Shown: piece by piece, positions 45,680 through 57,457 of the stretch
Layout: each line of letters opens with the position of its first letter
How positions within the stretch are numbered: the first letter of the stretch is position 1
Source: Gonatopus flavifemur
Taxonomy: Eukaryota; Arthropoda; Insecta; Hymenoptera; Dryinidae
DNA length: 64,000 nt
Direction: 5' to 3'
Assembly: GCA_018340375.1 (NCBI GenBank)
Contig: JAFFJZ010000003.1
Span: forward strand, 27,714,001-27,778,000
The notes under the pieces: model-generated
What the model was told of the DNA's origin: nothing
What the model saw: the letters and a program-made list of their open reading frames with translations, nothing else
Database searches by the model: none
Translations under genes and position numbers: made by a program

Positions 45680-48156
45680 TCATGATTCTTATGGATTAGT
45701 CATTTTGGTTATCATAGTGAAAATTTTTAAAGAATTCTTCATGAAGTCTCCTTGATTTTTTAGCACAAAGATAAATAACGTCGAGTTCAAAGTATCCTCA
45801 AGGGGGATTCAAACGATTATATAACGTTCTCTATCCAAATTTAGCTCAACGCTGAATTAGTAAAGAAAATTTAACTCCACAATTTGAATACTAAATGAAG
45901 CTTCTGATAAATCCAGGAATATCCTGGAACAAAAAACATACCAAGTCTGATAAAACCGGAGAAAACTTCACATATTTTTAGTCATTCTTCAAAGTTCTTA
46001 TCTAGAAGGATTGTATAAATGTAGAATACCTTTGGATTACTTTACTTCATCTAACAAATTAAAACCTGAACCTCTCATGAGCCATTCAAAATTCACAACA
46101 CTTCACAATACTTCATGAAAGTACTACATAAACTCTGCATATTTTTATCTAAAAACTAAAGTTTTCAAAAAAAAGCAATACAAATCCATTGAATGATAAA
46201 TTTTTCATTTTCATCACTGATTACATCAATTGGTTATTTGTAGAAATACTTAAAATCGAAATTATGTAAAAAAAAAACATGATTCTTTTCGTTATAATTA
46301 TTTTGGCACATTGAAAGGTGTAAATATATGAAAGTTTGTGTTGATTTGAATAGAAGACATTAGATTTTATTTGAAAAATGTATTATGACGTATCAAACGT
46401 GTTAATGTTTCATTTACATATCTGACTAGATGTTTTGTTTTTTTTTCATATTCTTCATTGGATACCTCTAACAAAAATATCCAATAAAGATAACAGAAAA
46501 CTTATTCATTCATTATTTGAAGATCTTTTTCCAAAGTTTGTATAAATATCACAAGGTTTTCAATTTGACATAACAAACAAGTAAACGATTAAATACGAAA
46601 TTTGTATTTGATTAATTAAAAAATTCTAGTCAGAAATCTATAACCTCTATATACACATATTTCAAATCTTATGTCTTGCTCATTCTCAAATATTTTTTGT
46701 ATTTTCGACAATTCTTATCGTTATTATTAGAATAAATAATTAAAAATTCCCTTGAATAGTCATCATCACAAAAGTTGGTATAATATTTCTGTATCACTTT
46801 ATACATACTTATTAATCCTATGAGCATCCATTCATTCCGATAAAAACTCAAGGATTACATATCACCGAGAGACTTGTATGTTGTATGAAAAGTGTCGCAA
46901 AGCGTAATATATGTTTACAGTATTTTAAAAATATTTTCATGTGAAATAAACGATTTATGTATCCTAATTCTAATGAAAAATAATCAGGATCCAAATGAAA
47001 TCGTGATTTATTCGTTAGTTACTTTCTCATAAATATCTGTATGAATATGTGAGAAGATATCAATAATGTGAATGTATTCATTTTTGAGAATATACAGATA
47101 ATTCTGTTTAAGACCGCATTATTCAGTCATCAAAACAATAATAGATTAGGAGGTAAGATGAAACCTACATGGAAAAATATTACAGTACAGTTTGAAATAT
47201 GGAAGTTTTAATATTTTCTCTCTCTCTCTTATCAAAGTAGGAATTAACGAGTTCAATGGAAGTATTCATATTCAGTTGAAATAAGTCTTAAAATTGAACA
47301 TTATTTATAAAATAAGAAATCAGAGGCAAACATCAAACATTTTTTCGATGAACAAGAAAGATATCTTTGAAATTTCTTGAAATATCTTTCAGATATATTT
47401 TCAACATATATTCATTAAAATTTTTGAAAAATGTTTCCAACAAGTTCACGTTCATATTCACTGGATTATAACAATATTTCTTATCCCTGTTTATTAAAGT
47501 GTAAGAATTAACATTAAGAATTAAAATAATTTGTCGTCAACATGAATTCTTGTCAATATAGCACCATAAAATTTAATTTCATAATTCGAAATACGTGAAT
47601 TTACTATAATATGCCGTTACTCAAAGAGACAAGAACGATCAAGATGGAATTCATCTACGATGGAATTTTCTTTCGTGTCATAAGTTATATAAAATTAATT
47701 AATTTTACGCGAAAGGAAATTCTATCGAATAGTACAATCATTGCTTTTCTTTGTTCAATAATTAAAATATTATCGACTATGAAAGTCTCTTAAATCCGTA
47801 TATAAATAGCGTTTTCTCTTTCACGCGCACAGATTAATATAAAAGGTATATTACACTCACGTTCAGATCTAGGAGATTTTTAAGTTAATCCTTATTCAAT
47901 TTTCTAATACCTTGTTCTTTAAATTACTTTCTTAAATAATTTCTTATATCGAGTACCATAGATTCAATAAATTAATTATTCTAAGATTGTATCGATCGTA
48001 ATATTGTACGATATAAAATCACAACCTTCGTATGAATCATCAATTTAGGAAAAAATCAAAACTTATAACAATCCATTAGTCTTAGTTGCGAATTGACTGA
48101 TGGATTGGAGATACAGATATGTGTAACTGATCTAAAATCTGCTTTGGAGATATGCT
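45680..48156. other. AT-rich intergenic sequence, no gene seen
   Basis: I find no frame with a recognisable domain, and no inverted repeat with clear ends. The part next to 48157 is presumably the 3' UTR of the minus-strand BPNT2 homologue. Confidence 0.5.
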
Positions 48157-51100
48157 TCAAACGTTAGTAAACTTATCCATGTAAGATTTATGATCTCTCA
48201 TAGTGGCTAATAAGCCTGAATTGAGAACCTTCGCATCTGTAGGACCGAACGTTAAAGGTTCGTGAGCCAATAGTGACGTTACTGTACCACCAAGAGCTCT
48301 GTTTACAAAAAAAAAAAAAATATAAATCAATTGACCTAAGATTAAAACCTTAGGAAATATTTTGTTTCCAATTACCTGAGAATAGCTGTGCCCGCACAAA
48401 TGTCCCATTTTTTTATTGCGGTCATGTGAACGTAAGCTGTCGCATTGCCAGATGCTACTTCTAAGAATTTATATCCTAAATCATCAAATTATTATTTCAT
48501 TATAAATATTCAGGAATCAATGGTGTTTTTCTTTTGTCAATCAATAGATCTATGAAAGAAGCAGACGGGGGTTAACAAACAGCGGGATTTTTTTACTAAA
48601 TATAACACAATTACTCTTGCGGTTTATAAATTTCATTGATATTAATATCAATCTACGTCTGCTAGGTCCAATCTGCTATCTTTGGTTTCGTTATTTATAG
48701 TTACCTGCACCAGCAGCTGAAATAATTTGAATATTGTCTCCAAAAGCGATTCTGGACGCATTAAAAACTGGACCAGCGTGAGAACGCGATATTATCAATA
48801 CCGGCGTTCTTTCTCCTTCGATCTTCAAACGAAAATACGAGTTTTGTTTTTTAAAAATTTAACAAATTTCACCAAAACCAATTTCAAACATTGAAAAAAA
48901 TATTTGTTTTTGCATTTACTTTAGGTATATTTTTCAAATTTGAAGAAGTTCCATGATTGGTCCAAGTCCAGTATAGCGTAGAATCTCTCTTTGTTTCGAA
49001 TGGTTTGTATATTACACCCATTACGGGTATTCCTTTGATAGCCACACAAACCATAGTAGTCACATATTGAAGTAAATTCTCTATAAAAAAAAAAGAACGT
49101 ATTCATTCTTCTGTTCATTGATTGGTAATTTGTGGGCCCTGCTTGTAAGTTATGTAAGTATTTTATGCAGAGGAGAGAATGAATTGAAGCTATTCGCTTG
49201 GTAACATAATTACTGATTGATTCAGTGATTCAGTGACCTTTCACTAATTCAAATTTAGGGGATGATACAAAATTTCTGATTTTATTTTTTTCATGAATTA
49301 TTAAAAAAAATAGAAGTATTACTCAAAGGAAAAATCCCTCACAATATTCATAATGCGTCGTGATTTAGGTGCAACGATTCCGTTGTTATTCAAATTATCA
49401 TTGACATTTAATGCCTTACGATGCATCCAAGAATCATTAAAATGATAACAACAACGATGGTGAGTCATGCCACTGCTTGTAAGCCTCACAGGGGATTATC
49501 AACCAATATTTTTTTCATTGTGATCAAAATAATTCTTCTGTTATGCAGTATCTGTTCCGCAGATTGTCAATACGAGTATTCCAATTAAGGAAATAATATT
49601 TCAATGGTATTCAATTGATTCAATTATCCGATTGACCTTTGTATCGAAGAATGAGATTTCATACAAGGTTCAACATAAAATTCAGAAGTCACGTGAAGAG
49701 AAAATATGAATACCTGTAAATTCTTTGGTAGCATCTAAAGGATCAATCCAAACTGTAATATCGTTAGCATTTGCTGTCACGTCATCTTTAAGATTATATT
49801 CATCAAGATCATGGAGGGAATTTTTTAAATTCGATATTTTTACTTGATCACATCCTTTAGACTTTTCTTCAGAAATCACAGTTATGCCAGGAAAGGCTTT
49901 TGTCAGAGAATGATACATAGCGCAATGCGATCTGTAGTCCGCTGCTGTTACAGGATCATTTACTCCTAAACATACAGAAAAATTTTTATAATTATTTGGT
50001 TGTTTATAAAACAATAAACTGATGTCTTTGGATACAGGTTTTTATTCAACGTTTCTTACTATGCTTCAATCTTTCGAGAAAGATTTTATAAATGCCCGCT
50101 TTATAAAAATTTATACAAATATATCTGAAACTTAATTTTTTCCTTGAAAAGTTCTATAATTTGTAACATGAAATTATTTCCCTATCAGCTGATGAAAGAA
50201 ATTTAAGTACAGAATGATATTCCGAAAAAAGAAAGTGAAAATGAGTTTATTTGAAATAATTTCATCCTATATTTGTTTCCTTGCTCTCCTCCTGCATGCA
50301 CCAAATTTGAATTTGGGTACTGCAATTGATTATTCAGAATACCAGTTTGTAAAAACAGCTGAACCAACATCCAATATATTGATTTTGTACTTTCATGAAT
50401 TTAGATAATGATTAAGGAAATCCAAATTGTTAGTTCATCGCTCAAACTACTCATTTATTTTAACTTTCCACCATTCTCAGTAATAAAAATTGAGTTCAAT
50501 TTTGGATTTTTCTCTCCTTGGGGCTTGCTTGCTATGTTTTGAGCAGAAATTTTCAAATAGTAATCGATATCTGAACCCTGCTAGCTTGAATTTCAAGAAT
50601 TTTTCAATTCACCCAGATTTCAAGTTATTAATATTTTTGAATATTAAAAAATCTTTGAGGAGGACACAAGTAAAGTTTGAATTGAAATTTCTAAATCACA
50701 GAAGTTCCACCTGTAATAATGTGGAAAACAAATATTTATAAGAGATGCTGTTGAGATGCAATAAATGTATGGAAGATAATTTACAAAACATTCATGCAAG
50801 ATTTGTTCAATGGAGTATCTTAGAACTTTTTAAAACTGTCTCTCCAAAAGTGCATGAACTTTTAAATCAAGAATGTTGTCAAAAATCAAAAACATACTCT
50901 GTACAAGTATGCGATACAAAATTGAAGATTCATTTAAGAATAAATTTACATAAGAATTACACATTGCATATTTGTAAAATGAATAAAATTAAACAAATCA
51001 TGAACCAAATGGAAAATTTTATGTAATGAAATTTCAAGGGATCATCTTATCGAACAACAATGCACGAGAATCAGCTGATTTTGAATTGATCGCAAACATT

Positions 51101-51346
51101 ACCTTCTTTAGTTTTTCCTTTACTTTCGACATTGAATTTCAATTGATCGTGAACATTGATCACTTCGAAACCTCCGATTTCCGCTGCTCTTATAGCACCC
51201 GCCAAAAGAGATTTCAAAGAAATGATTTTATGATCATCCGAAGCGGCGTAAGACGTTCTGCTCGAATACAAGTATAAAATACATAAAATCACCGCAACTA
51301 CCCCAATAACCATTTTTTTCGTTCGTACATTCATCCTAATATTCAT
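48157..51346 (-). CDS. BPNT2: BPNT2/IMPAD1 homologue, Golgi-resident PAP phosphatase
   Basis: Magnesium-dependent phosphatase of the inositol monophosphatase superfamily. In vertebrates it hydrolyses 3'-phosphoadenosine 5'-phosphate left by sulfotransferases in the Golgi lumen. Six exons (51103-51346, 49714-49965, 48920-49080, 48705-48822, 48376-48475, 48157-48298) join in frame to 338 residues (human about 359). Residues 12-28 form a signal anchor after NVRTKK, giving type II topology. Metal-site motifs are all present: VTAAD (Asp 91), SEEK (Glu 114-115), [11 protein letters not shown] (Asp 156, Asp 159) and [10 protein letters not shown] (Asp 283). The ISRSHAG block is also typical. The upstream TTG at 51370 is not needed. 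Intron 1 is 1.1 kb and contains opposite-strand open sequence described separately. Confidence 0.93.
50214..51026 (+). other. Possible nested plus-strand gene or pseudogene in BPNT2 intron 1
   Basis: Bases 50490-51026 form one reading frame interrupted by a single TAA (50739-50741). The downstream part encodes 93 residues with [27 protein letters not shown] and [11 protein letters not shown], more protein-like than the surrounding AT-rich frames. A plausible acceptor (CCATTCTCAG at about 50480) precedes it. A short upstream frame at 50214-50408 begins with a hydrophobic segment ([12 protein letters not shown]). No family is recognised. It could equally be an unusual intron. Confidence 0.25.
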
Positions 51347-52542
51347 TTCAGAAACTAATTTCCACGTCAAGTCAATTTACATATTGCAGAATCACAACAA
51401 TAACAATTTAAAAGTACGGCTTCACAATTATTGGCAGTCGCCATCTTCGTTTTATCGATCAACCGCAGAGGGGAAAAACAGACGACAAGCGCACGCGCAT
51501 CCCTGTGGAGTGCTGCGCATCGAGAAAAATTCGCGCGCGCATTATAAATAAAAACCAATAAACGCAATCGTTCTGCCGTTATTTATAAAAATATAAAATG
51601 AAAGTATATTTTTTGTGGTTGAAGATATTATTATTCATAATCCATCGGTGTTCTACATAATGTCAAAAAAGTTTTCATGTTTAATAATTAAAAAAATCAC
51701 TGAAAAAGATTATTGTATGTAACAACAGGCATAAAAAAGCTGTGTTGTCAACCTAACTACCGTAACTCATAATTTGTACATGGAACCACATTTGAAAAAA
51801 AACATATATACGAAAAACAAAGAGTTTTATAGAATAGTATGCAATGTGTGTATATGTATACATATATATACACACACATTAATTCAAAATACATTCAACT
51901 TTTATTCAAGATATATTGCATTGAACAAGAACACTAAAGATAAAATGTGATAACATGATTTGAACAAATCTATTCGATAAGATCTTATATACTCAATTGT
52001 GTTTTTCCATCTTAAAGTATAGCATTATTTCCTACACATTGTGGGCAACAAGAAACTTTCATCAATCGTGTGTTAGAATTTTCATTAAAAAATTCTCTCA
52101 TTTTTTTAGCAGTTTGATTACAGTCTTCTATATAAATCTAATGGCATTCCCTTTTATTCATTTACTAATAATATAATACACATCACTATATCTGTAACGT
52201 TTTAATAATTTAAAACCAAATAACTCACATTTTACATTGCCTCATTATTGTTTTACTGTTCGTTTTTTTTCCATCTTTTTTTGTATTTTAAGATAATAGT
52301 AATCATAAGGATAATAAGTATGTGATAGCCTTTGCCGTGTTCTTCTTCTTCCGCTACCTTACTCATCTAATTTACCATAGTAATAGTAAGAGTAATCATA
52401 ATAATAATAGGGAATAACTGCAATGAAATTTTGATGGATTTTTCAAGAGAAAAGGAAAAACTGAGCATCATTTCGCTTGGTCCAGCATTGGGTGTCGGCA
52501 TCTATGGAGATAAATCTCGTAATTGAATATTGGCAGTTGCTA
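51347..52542. other. Region between the BPNT2 start and the UBE2W stop
   Basis: The first 200 bp upstream of BPNT2 are GC-richer (GCGCGCGC, CACGCGCAT) and are probably its promoter. The remainder is AT-rich and includes a TATACATATATATACACAC tract near 51856. The part nearest 52542 is probably UBE2W 3' UTR. Confidence 0.4.
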
Positions 52543-53541
52543 TTACACACTGTCATCTGTGGAGGAAATAAAAATGAGTCCCAATGAAACTTTAATTCTC
52601 ATGCTTGATGGATGAATTTTCTTACCGTGATACAACCATTTTGTTTTCTTTGGATTTTTATTGCAGGTCTTTACATAAAAGGAATTATCCGGTGGCCTTT
52701 TCTATATGAGCAAAAAACAAAAAGTTAGTTCAAACATGAAACAATTGTGAGATCGATCTAAAAGGATTGCAATGCTTACTTTCTCTTTGCAACTGCTCAG
52801 CATGGAAACGATGCTCAAACATACGCTTTGAACGCTCAAAGCTGGAGACCAGTCGTCAGTTAAAATAGATAAACAAATATGACCATTGCTATAAACATGC
52901 GGATGTTCAGGGATATTTCCACCTATGAACATCACCTCCGGCGAATCAAAAGGATATTTCGAACTGAATTTGAATTGAAGTTGAAATCTTTCACCTTCGT
53001 ATAAAGTGCCTTTAGCACCTTCCATATGAACAATCCATTGAGTTAAATTTTGACTGGCTAATTCCTCATCCACGCATACACCTGGAGGAGGTTCCCTTAT
53101 CAAGGACATTAATTCCTTTTGAAGTCGCCGCTGAAGAAAATCAATGATTCTATTACTTTTATGATTTGCATTATTTGTTTTTTTTCTAACATATAAATTG
53201 AAAAAAACTTTGAGTGTAAGGTCTTTTCAAAAGATACAGAGGTCAGAGATTCTTCAAAATACAAAAAATTTAATGCAAATGTGATGAATAAATATAAAAG
53301 AATAAATTCGAAATTAAATGTCATTCGATCGTTCAATAATTATTTACAATGAATCATTTTGTAGGAGTGAATTATCTTTAGAAAATATTCAATGATTTAT
53401 GTACCGCATGTCAGAGAATTATGTTATCTATCTAAAATGATGTATTATAGAATTAAAATATTGTCCATTTATATTGAATTCGAAAAGAATTGAAAGATAT
53501 TAGAACTAATAACTTACTTTTGAGGGAGACATCGACGCCAT
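52543..53541 (-). CDS. UBE2W: UBE2W homologue, ubiquitin-conjugating enzyme E2 W
   Basis: E2 enzyme that, in characterised orthologues, attaches ubiquitin to the N-terminal amino group of substrates. Four exons (53518-53541, 52780-53130, 52626-52701, 52543-52556) join in frame to 154 residues (human 151). The catalytic core has HVYSNGHICLSIL with active-site Cys 94. The usual HPN motif is replaced by HPH, a known UBE2W hallmark. The unusual C-terminal tail FYVKTCNKNPKKTKW followed by YHDD is conserved, as is the N-terminal RLQKEL. The first exon contributes only MASMSPSK. The gene is divergent from SF3B2, whose start codon is 1.25 kb away. Confidence 0.95.
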
Positions 53542-54789
53542 TGTCACTAAACCGCTCACCATTGAAAAACATAACCGCTGTTTATTATGGAATGCATTGT
53601 TTTTTTTTATTATTACAATGTTTTTAATGATGATATATATTATACTGGACGAACTTTGAAGCTCCGCATGGTGTTGTTATACTTTTCACTTTACTTTACA
53701 TGTAATGAAGAAGGAATAATCCTTCTAATCATCTGTGAAATATCCACATCCACTTCCACGGAAATAGCCGAAATTGACAAGTGCGCTGATAAGCCCGTCT
53801 ACAATGAACTTCACCACAAGAAGTAGCAGCAAGCTGCAAACGAAGATAACAGATGTTGCTGTTACCACTACTGCTGCTGCTATTCGATAATAAGTCCATT
53901 ACTTTTTACTTCAAAGAGTTCAATGTCATTGGTTCGTTTCATTCGATTTGAAAAATCTCTTTTCAAATCAAATTTTTTGTTTAGTTCAACGAAAAACGGA
54001 TTTTCTAATTTTTTTCATTGAATTGAAAAAACATTGAATTTTTTGTTTCCTATTCGTGAATTCCAACAGTTTCAATGGAGGACCCCAATCAGATTGAATT
54101 GCGTTCATTTGTGTGTCAATTTGTGTCTCTTAAGGGGATACGAGTGTTACCATCGGAGCACGTTTGTTAGAAAAAGACACGCCTATACGATAAAAAGAGA
54201 GGTCCGAATAGACGCTGGTATCCCCTTAAAATAATAAAGAATAATAATTTGTTATTTGATTTTCTCATATTTCCTTCACGCGTTCGACTTAAATCGGCAA
54301 AAAAAAATGAGGTAATTAAATACATTTTTCAAATGAACTACGGTAAAACTTGGAATTTCCAATTAAATCTATTATATCCAAGCGAATTGGAATAAATTGT
54401 GCGTACAATCGATAGAAAGTACTGTTACTACTACGGCAACTAAGATCTCATATTCGAGATTTTTTGTGTTAAAAAGTATATTTAAATAAAATAAACAAAT
54501 ATCAAATTTCCAAACTCTTTCCAATATGCCAATAGAATGCGACTTGCACTTCAAAATAGAGTAAAAAATGTAATGAATGAAAATTTTGTCTGAAAAAACG
54601 CTTGAATAGGTTAGGTAAAGTGATACTTTGAATCATGTATTTTTCGCTGTTAGTATGAATTTGAAATACCATAAATTGATGAAAAATTAAGATTATGCAT
54701 TGTTTTAGATTGTCATGAGTGGATAGAATTGGATTGTAACATTCCAAGCCGAGTAAAACTTTGCTTCTGTTGACAAAACTTTTTCCTCG
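53542..54789. promoter_or_regulatory. Divergent intergenic region UBE2W / SF3B2
   Basis: This 1.25 kb presumably contains the promoters of both genes. A TTAA-flanked MITE lies at 54134-54225. Beyond that I see no defined motif. Confidence 0.4.
54134..54225. mobile_element. piggyBac-like MITE in the UBE2W/SF3B2 intergenic region
   Basis: TTAA lies at 54130-54133 and 54226-54229. The ends GGGGATACGAGTG and (inverted) GGGGATACCAGCG match the TIR of the copies at 27906, 28281 and 30777. At 92 bp it is the shortest member. Confidence 0.8.
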
Positions 54790-57457
54790 ATGGAGCCTCA
54801 GCAGCTGCCACAACAGCCACCTCCACCACCCTTGCAACAGATACCACAGCAATTACCTAATATGTTGAACCTTCAAGTACCTCCCCTGGAAACAGGTCAA
54901 AATCAACAGGAAGGAATAGCGAAAGAGGCAGACGGGGAAGCAGTGAAACTCCCAGCTGCTTTGGAACAAGTACTTGCATTTAAAAATGAAAGAGTCAGAG
55001 AATTAGGAGACGATCTGAATGATATTTTAGCAGAAAAAAAATCTGCCAATAATGAAATTGTGGAAGATTCTAATATAAGTGAAATGATATTAGAACCAGA
55101 GATAGTTTCCAATGCAACGTTGGAAGGGAAATCTAACAAAATCAAAAAGAAGAAGAAGAAAAAGAGGAAGAAGCATAATAATGAGAAAAATATGGAGAAT
55201 AAAAAAGATGGTTCTACCAATTCTGGGAAATCTGTAAGTAATATTCTTTTTTTTTCTCTTCTTTCTACTTGATATGAAGTCACATGTATTTCCTTTTTAC
55301 AAAAATTGTCTAGAAAATTCAGTTCCCAATCTATAGAAAAAATCAAAATACAACTTCTTGCGTACAGTTTTGGTTTTGTAGGGAATAAACTATAACTCCA
55401 AGTGGATGCTAAATCTCAGTAAATATAGTAAAACATTTTGGAGTTATCTCTAAATAAAAAACTATTCAACTCCCAATGGAATGATACCAATATGTCAAAA
55501 TATACTATTAGAGAATACGATAACAATAAGTACTCCCTACTTGCTATGCTATGTACACCATTGAATATCTAATAGATGAATAGTAATGAAGATTTCACCG
55601 TTCAATCATTATAATATCGTTCAAATTGAAGGGACTGTATAATTCATAAATTCTCCATGATTTATATTTCAGTTGGAGAACAATAGCAACGATAAATTAC
55701 CTGAAGTAGAATACATACAAGAGATACCAAGCATAAACGATTTGGAACCAATGTATCGTCAATTCGCTCGAGTTTTTGAAGCGTTCAAATTAGTTGAACC
55801 AGAACCTCGTGGTAATGACGCGGATAAAGGTGAGCCTATAGGTCAATATCCACCGGTGTCAATGCCATCTATGGTACCCAGTAAAGTACCCGCGTTAGAC
55901 GATTTTGACGATGAAGGAAATCAGCAACAGCAGCAACAAGGAACCACAGAAAATGGAACGCCAAGACTCTCGAAACGCAAATTAAAAAGATTAACTCGTT
56001 TGAGCGTGGCAGAGTTGAAACAACTGGTTGGCAGGCCAGACGTGGTAGAGATGCACGACGTGACAGCGCGTGATCCAAAACTACTTGTACAATTGAAAGC
56101 TCATCGTAACACGGTACCTGTACCGAGACATTGGTGTTTCAAAAGGAAATATCTGCAGGGTAAAAGAGGTATTGAAAAACCTCCTTTCGATTTACCGGAT
56201 TTTATCAAACGTACCGGGATCACTGAAATGAGAGCGAGTTTACAAGAACGCGACGAGGGTCGTACGTTGAAAGCTAAAATGCGAGAAAGAGCGAGACCGA
56301 AACTTGGAAAAATCGATATAGATTATCAAAAATTGCACGATGCCTTTTTCAAGTGGCAAACAAAACCTCGAATGACCATACACGGGGATCTTTACTACGA
56401 AGGTAAAGAATTTGAAACGCGGTTGAAGGAAAAGAAACCTGGAGAATTGTCGGATGAATTACGTACGGCTCTTGGAATGCCTATTGGACCGAATTGTCAT
56501 AAAGTACCACCTCCGTGGTTGATCGCGATGCAGCGTTACGGACCACCTCCTAGTTATCCCAATTTGAAAATACCAGGATTAAATGCTCCAATTCCAGAAG
56601 GATGTGCTTTTGGTTATCACGCGGGTGGATGGGGCAAACCCCCGGTAGACGAAACAGGCCGACCTCTGTACGGTGACGTATTCGGTATATCTCGTGCCCC
56701 CGGAGGAGATGCGTTGGACGAAGAAGTTGATAGGGGAATGTGGGGAGAACCTGAATCCGAATCCTCCGGCGAGGAGGAAGAGGATGAAGATGGCGAAGAG
56801 GGTGGAGAGGGAGATGATGATGGCAAAGATGCGGATGGCGACGGTAGTGGATTGGTAACTCCTGGAGCTGAGGGTCTTATTACGCCAAGCGGTATTACGT
56901 CTATTCCAGCTGGATTAGAAACGCCAGAAACCATCGAATTGAGAAAGAAGAAAATTGAAAGCGAAATGGAAGGTGGTGATACCCCAGCGTTATATACGGT
57001 ATTACAAGAAAGAAGAACTGAAGGTCTTGGAGCTAGTATGATGGGTAGCACTCATGTTTATGATATGACCGGAGCTGCCGGTGGTCAAGCTCCACCCTCC
57101 GTTATCGCTGCTCGTCGTGGTATAAGCGGTGCAACGTCCGATGCAAGAACGGAAAAAGATGGTGCGGTTGAATTGGCGTTAGATCCAAGTGAATTGGATC
57201 TCGATTCCGAAGCTATGGCATCGAGATACGAAGAAACCATGAGATCGAGACAAGCTCATTTAAAACGAGAGGATCTCTCGGATATGCTCCAAGATCACGT
57301 GCAACGTCAAAAGGTAATTTATCGAATGCTAATGAAGTTGATGAAAAAACAATAAAATATATATATATACATTGCTTTTCTGTTACAGAGTAAACGAAAA
57401 CGTCAACAAACTCAAGATACCAAGAGTTCTAAAAAATATAAGGAGTTTAAATTTTAG
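54790..57457 (+). CDS. SF3B2: SF3B2 (SAP145) homologue, splicing factor 3B subunit 2
   Basis: Nuclear component of the U2 snRNP SF3b complex, which helps anchor U2 at the branch site and binds SF3B4. Three exons (54790-55233, 55673-57313, 57389-57457) join in frame to 717 residues, shorter than the human protein (895), mainly in the N-terminal part. The N-terminus is Pro/Gln-rich and then has a Lys-rich stretch (KIKKKKKKKRKK). DUF382 begins at about residue 256 with TRLSVAELKQLVGRPDVVE and includes HRNTVPVPRHWCFKRKYLQG. The PSP domain at roughly 400-480 has LRTALGMP, PPWLIAMQRYGPPPSYPNLK and GYHAGGWGKPP. An acidic tract follows, and the C-terminus KKYKEFKF is typical. I see no clear SAP domain. 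The start codon is the first in-frame ATG, followed by MEPQQLPQQ. Confidence 0.95.
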
